From assembly GCA_021159955.1 (NCBI GenBank), contig JAGHDJ010000125.1, forward strand, positions 1-9,435: a stretch of DNA of 9,435 nucleotides, written 5' to 3'. Below the pieces are notes generated by a model. It was given only the letters and a program-made list of their open reading frames with translations. It was not told where the DNA came from and made no database searches. The position numbers were made by a program, and so were the translations under genes. Source of the stretch: Dehalococcoidia bacterium (GTDB taxonomy: Bacteria; Chloroflexota; Dehalococcoidia; UBA2247). Positions 6,639 through 9,435 of this stretch are shown piece by piece. Numbering within the stretch: position 1 is the first letter of the stretch; every line of letters starts with the position of its first letter.

Positions 6639-6713
6639 CACTAAGTGTGTGGGGTAGCAGAGAACAAAGCAATGGGGGATTAGAACATCGCATCCATCGT
6701 GTGGGAGACTTAA

Positions 6714-9304
<2,591 letters not shown>

Positions 9305-9338
9305 TGTCTCTGGTGGAGTATATTGCGAGAGGGCGGGT

Positions 9339-9435
9339 ATGATTATAGCGGTTGTTGGTGCTGCTGAGTGCTCTTCAGTGGAGGCTAAACTTGCTCGCGA
9401 GGTGGGCGAGGAATTGGCAAGAAGAGGTGTTACTC
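9339..9435 (+). CDS. TIGR00725/LOG-like Rossmann-fold protein (N-terminal fragment)
   Basis: Only the first 32 codons are present before the window ends. The translation begins MIIAVVGAAECSSVEAKLA and continues REVGEELARRGV. It starts with a hydrophobic strand and glycine turn, followed by a helix with the A..VG..LA.RG pattern. This matches the N-terminus of the TIGR00725 family, relatives of the LOG/lysine-decarboxylase-like and DprA Rossmann folds, whose function is poorly defined. The ATG is preceded by GAGAGGGCGGG (9327-9337). It lies 34 bp after pth and is probably co-transcribed. The family call is moderate because the nucleotide-binding core lies outside the window. Confidence 0.6.
   Translation, partial: MIIAVVGAAECSSVEAKLAREVGEELARRGVT

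Noticed and set aside
6639..6713. A terminator or small gene between the cyclase and ligA
   Set aside because: The 75 bases contain only a 4-bp dyad (CACTAAGTG) and a three-codon frame. The only supported signal is the ligA ribosome site.

Overview
The window looks like a chromosomal segment from a bacterium, possibly a member of the Chloroflexota such as a Dehalococcoidia-like lineage. That guess rests on the 16S 5' end, where the unusual string GTGCTTAATG resembles the TAATGCATGC-type start I remember from Chloroflexota, and on the dense set of CaiB-type CoA-transferases. It is recollection plus inference, not a database result. Genes are closely packed, with strong Shine-Dalgarno sites and frequent GTG or TTG starts.

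The left edge (1 to about 53, minus strand) is the 5' tip of a 16S rRNA gene. Its leader and promoter occupy about 54-157: a TTGACA -35, a 17-bp spacer, a TAGACT -10, a GC-rich discriminator and a boxA-like antitermination sequence. A perfect 10-bp inverted repeat (148-157 / 177-186) overlaps the -35.

From 216 to 5564, also on the minus strand, lie four tandem paralogous genes of 434-436 codons separated by 36-42 bp. All encode class III (CaiB/BaiF-type) CoA-transferases with the catalytic aspartate at residue 170. In transcription order (called A, B, C, D here: 4260-5564, 2907-4217, 1563-2870, 216-1520) they alternate in type. A pairs with C and B pairs with D, which suggests a duplicated two-gene cassette and possibly heteromeric enzymes. 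A TTGACA-N18-TAGAAT promoter precedes A. No convincing terminator separates D from the rRNA promoter.

A 303-bp divergent intergenic region leads to plus-strand genes: a metal-dependent cyclase-family hydrolase (5868-6638), then a housekeeping run of NAD+-dependent DNA ligase ligA (6714-8732, TTG start), peptidyl-tRNA hydrolase pth (8729-9304, ATGA overlap) and the start of a TIGR00725/LOG-like nucleotide-binding protein (9339 to the edge). The CoA-transferases and the divergent cyclase may handle one carboxylic-acid substrate. The window holds no CoA-ligase, dehydrogenase, hydratase, transporter or regulator gene that would reveal it. I found no mobile element, CRISPR array or tRNA.
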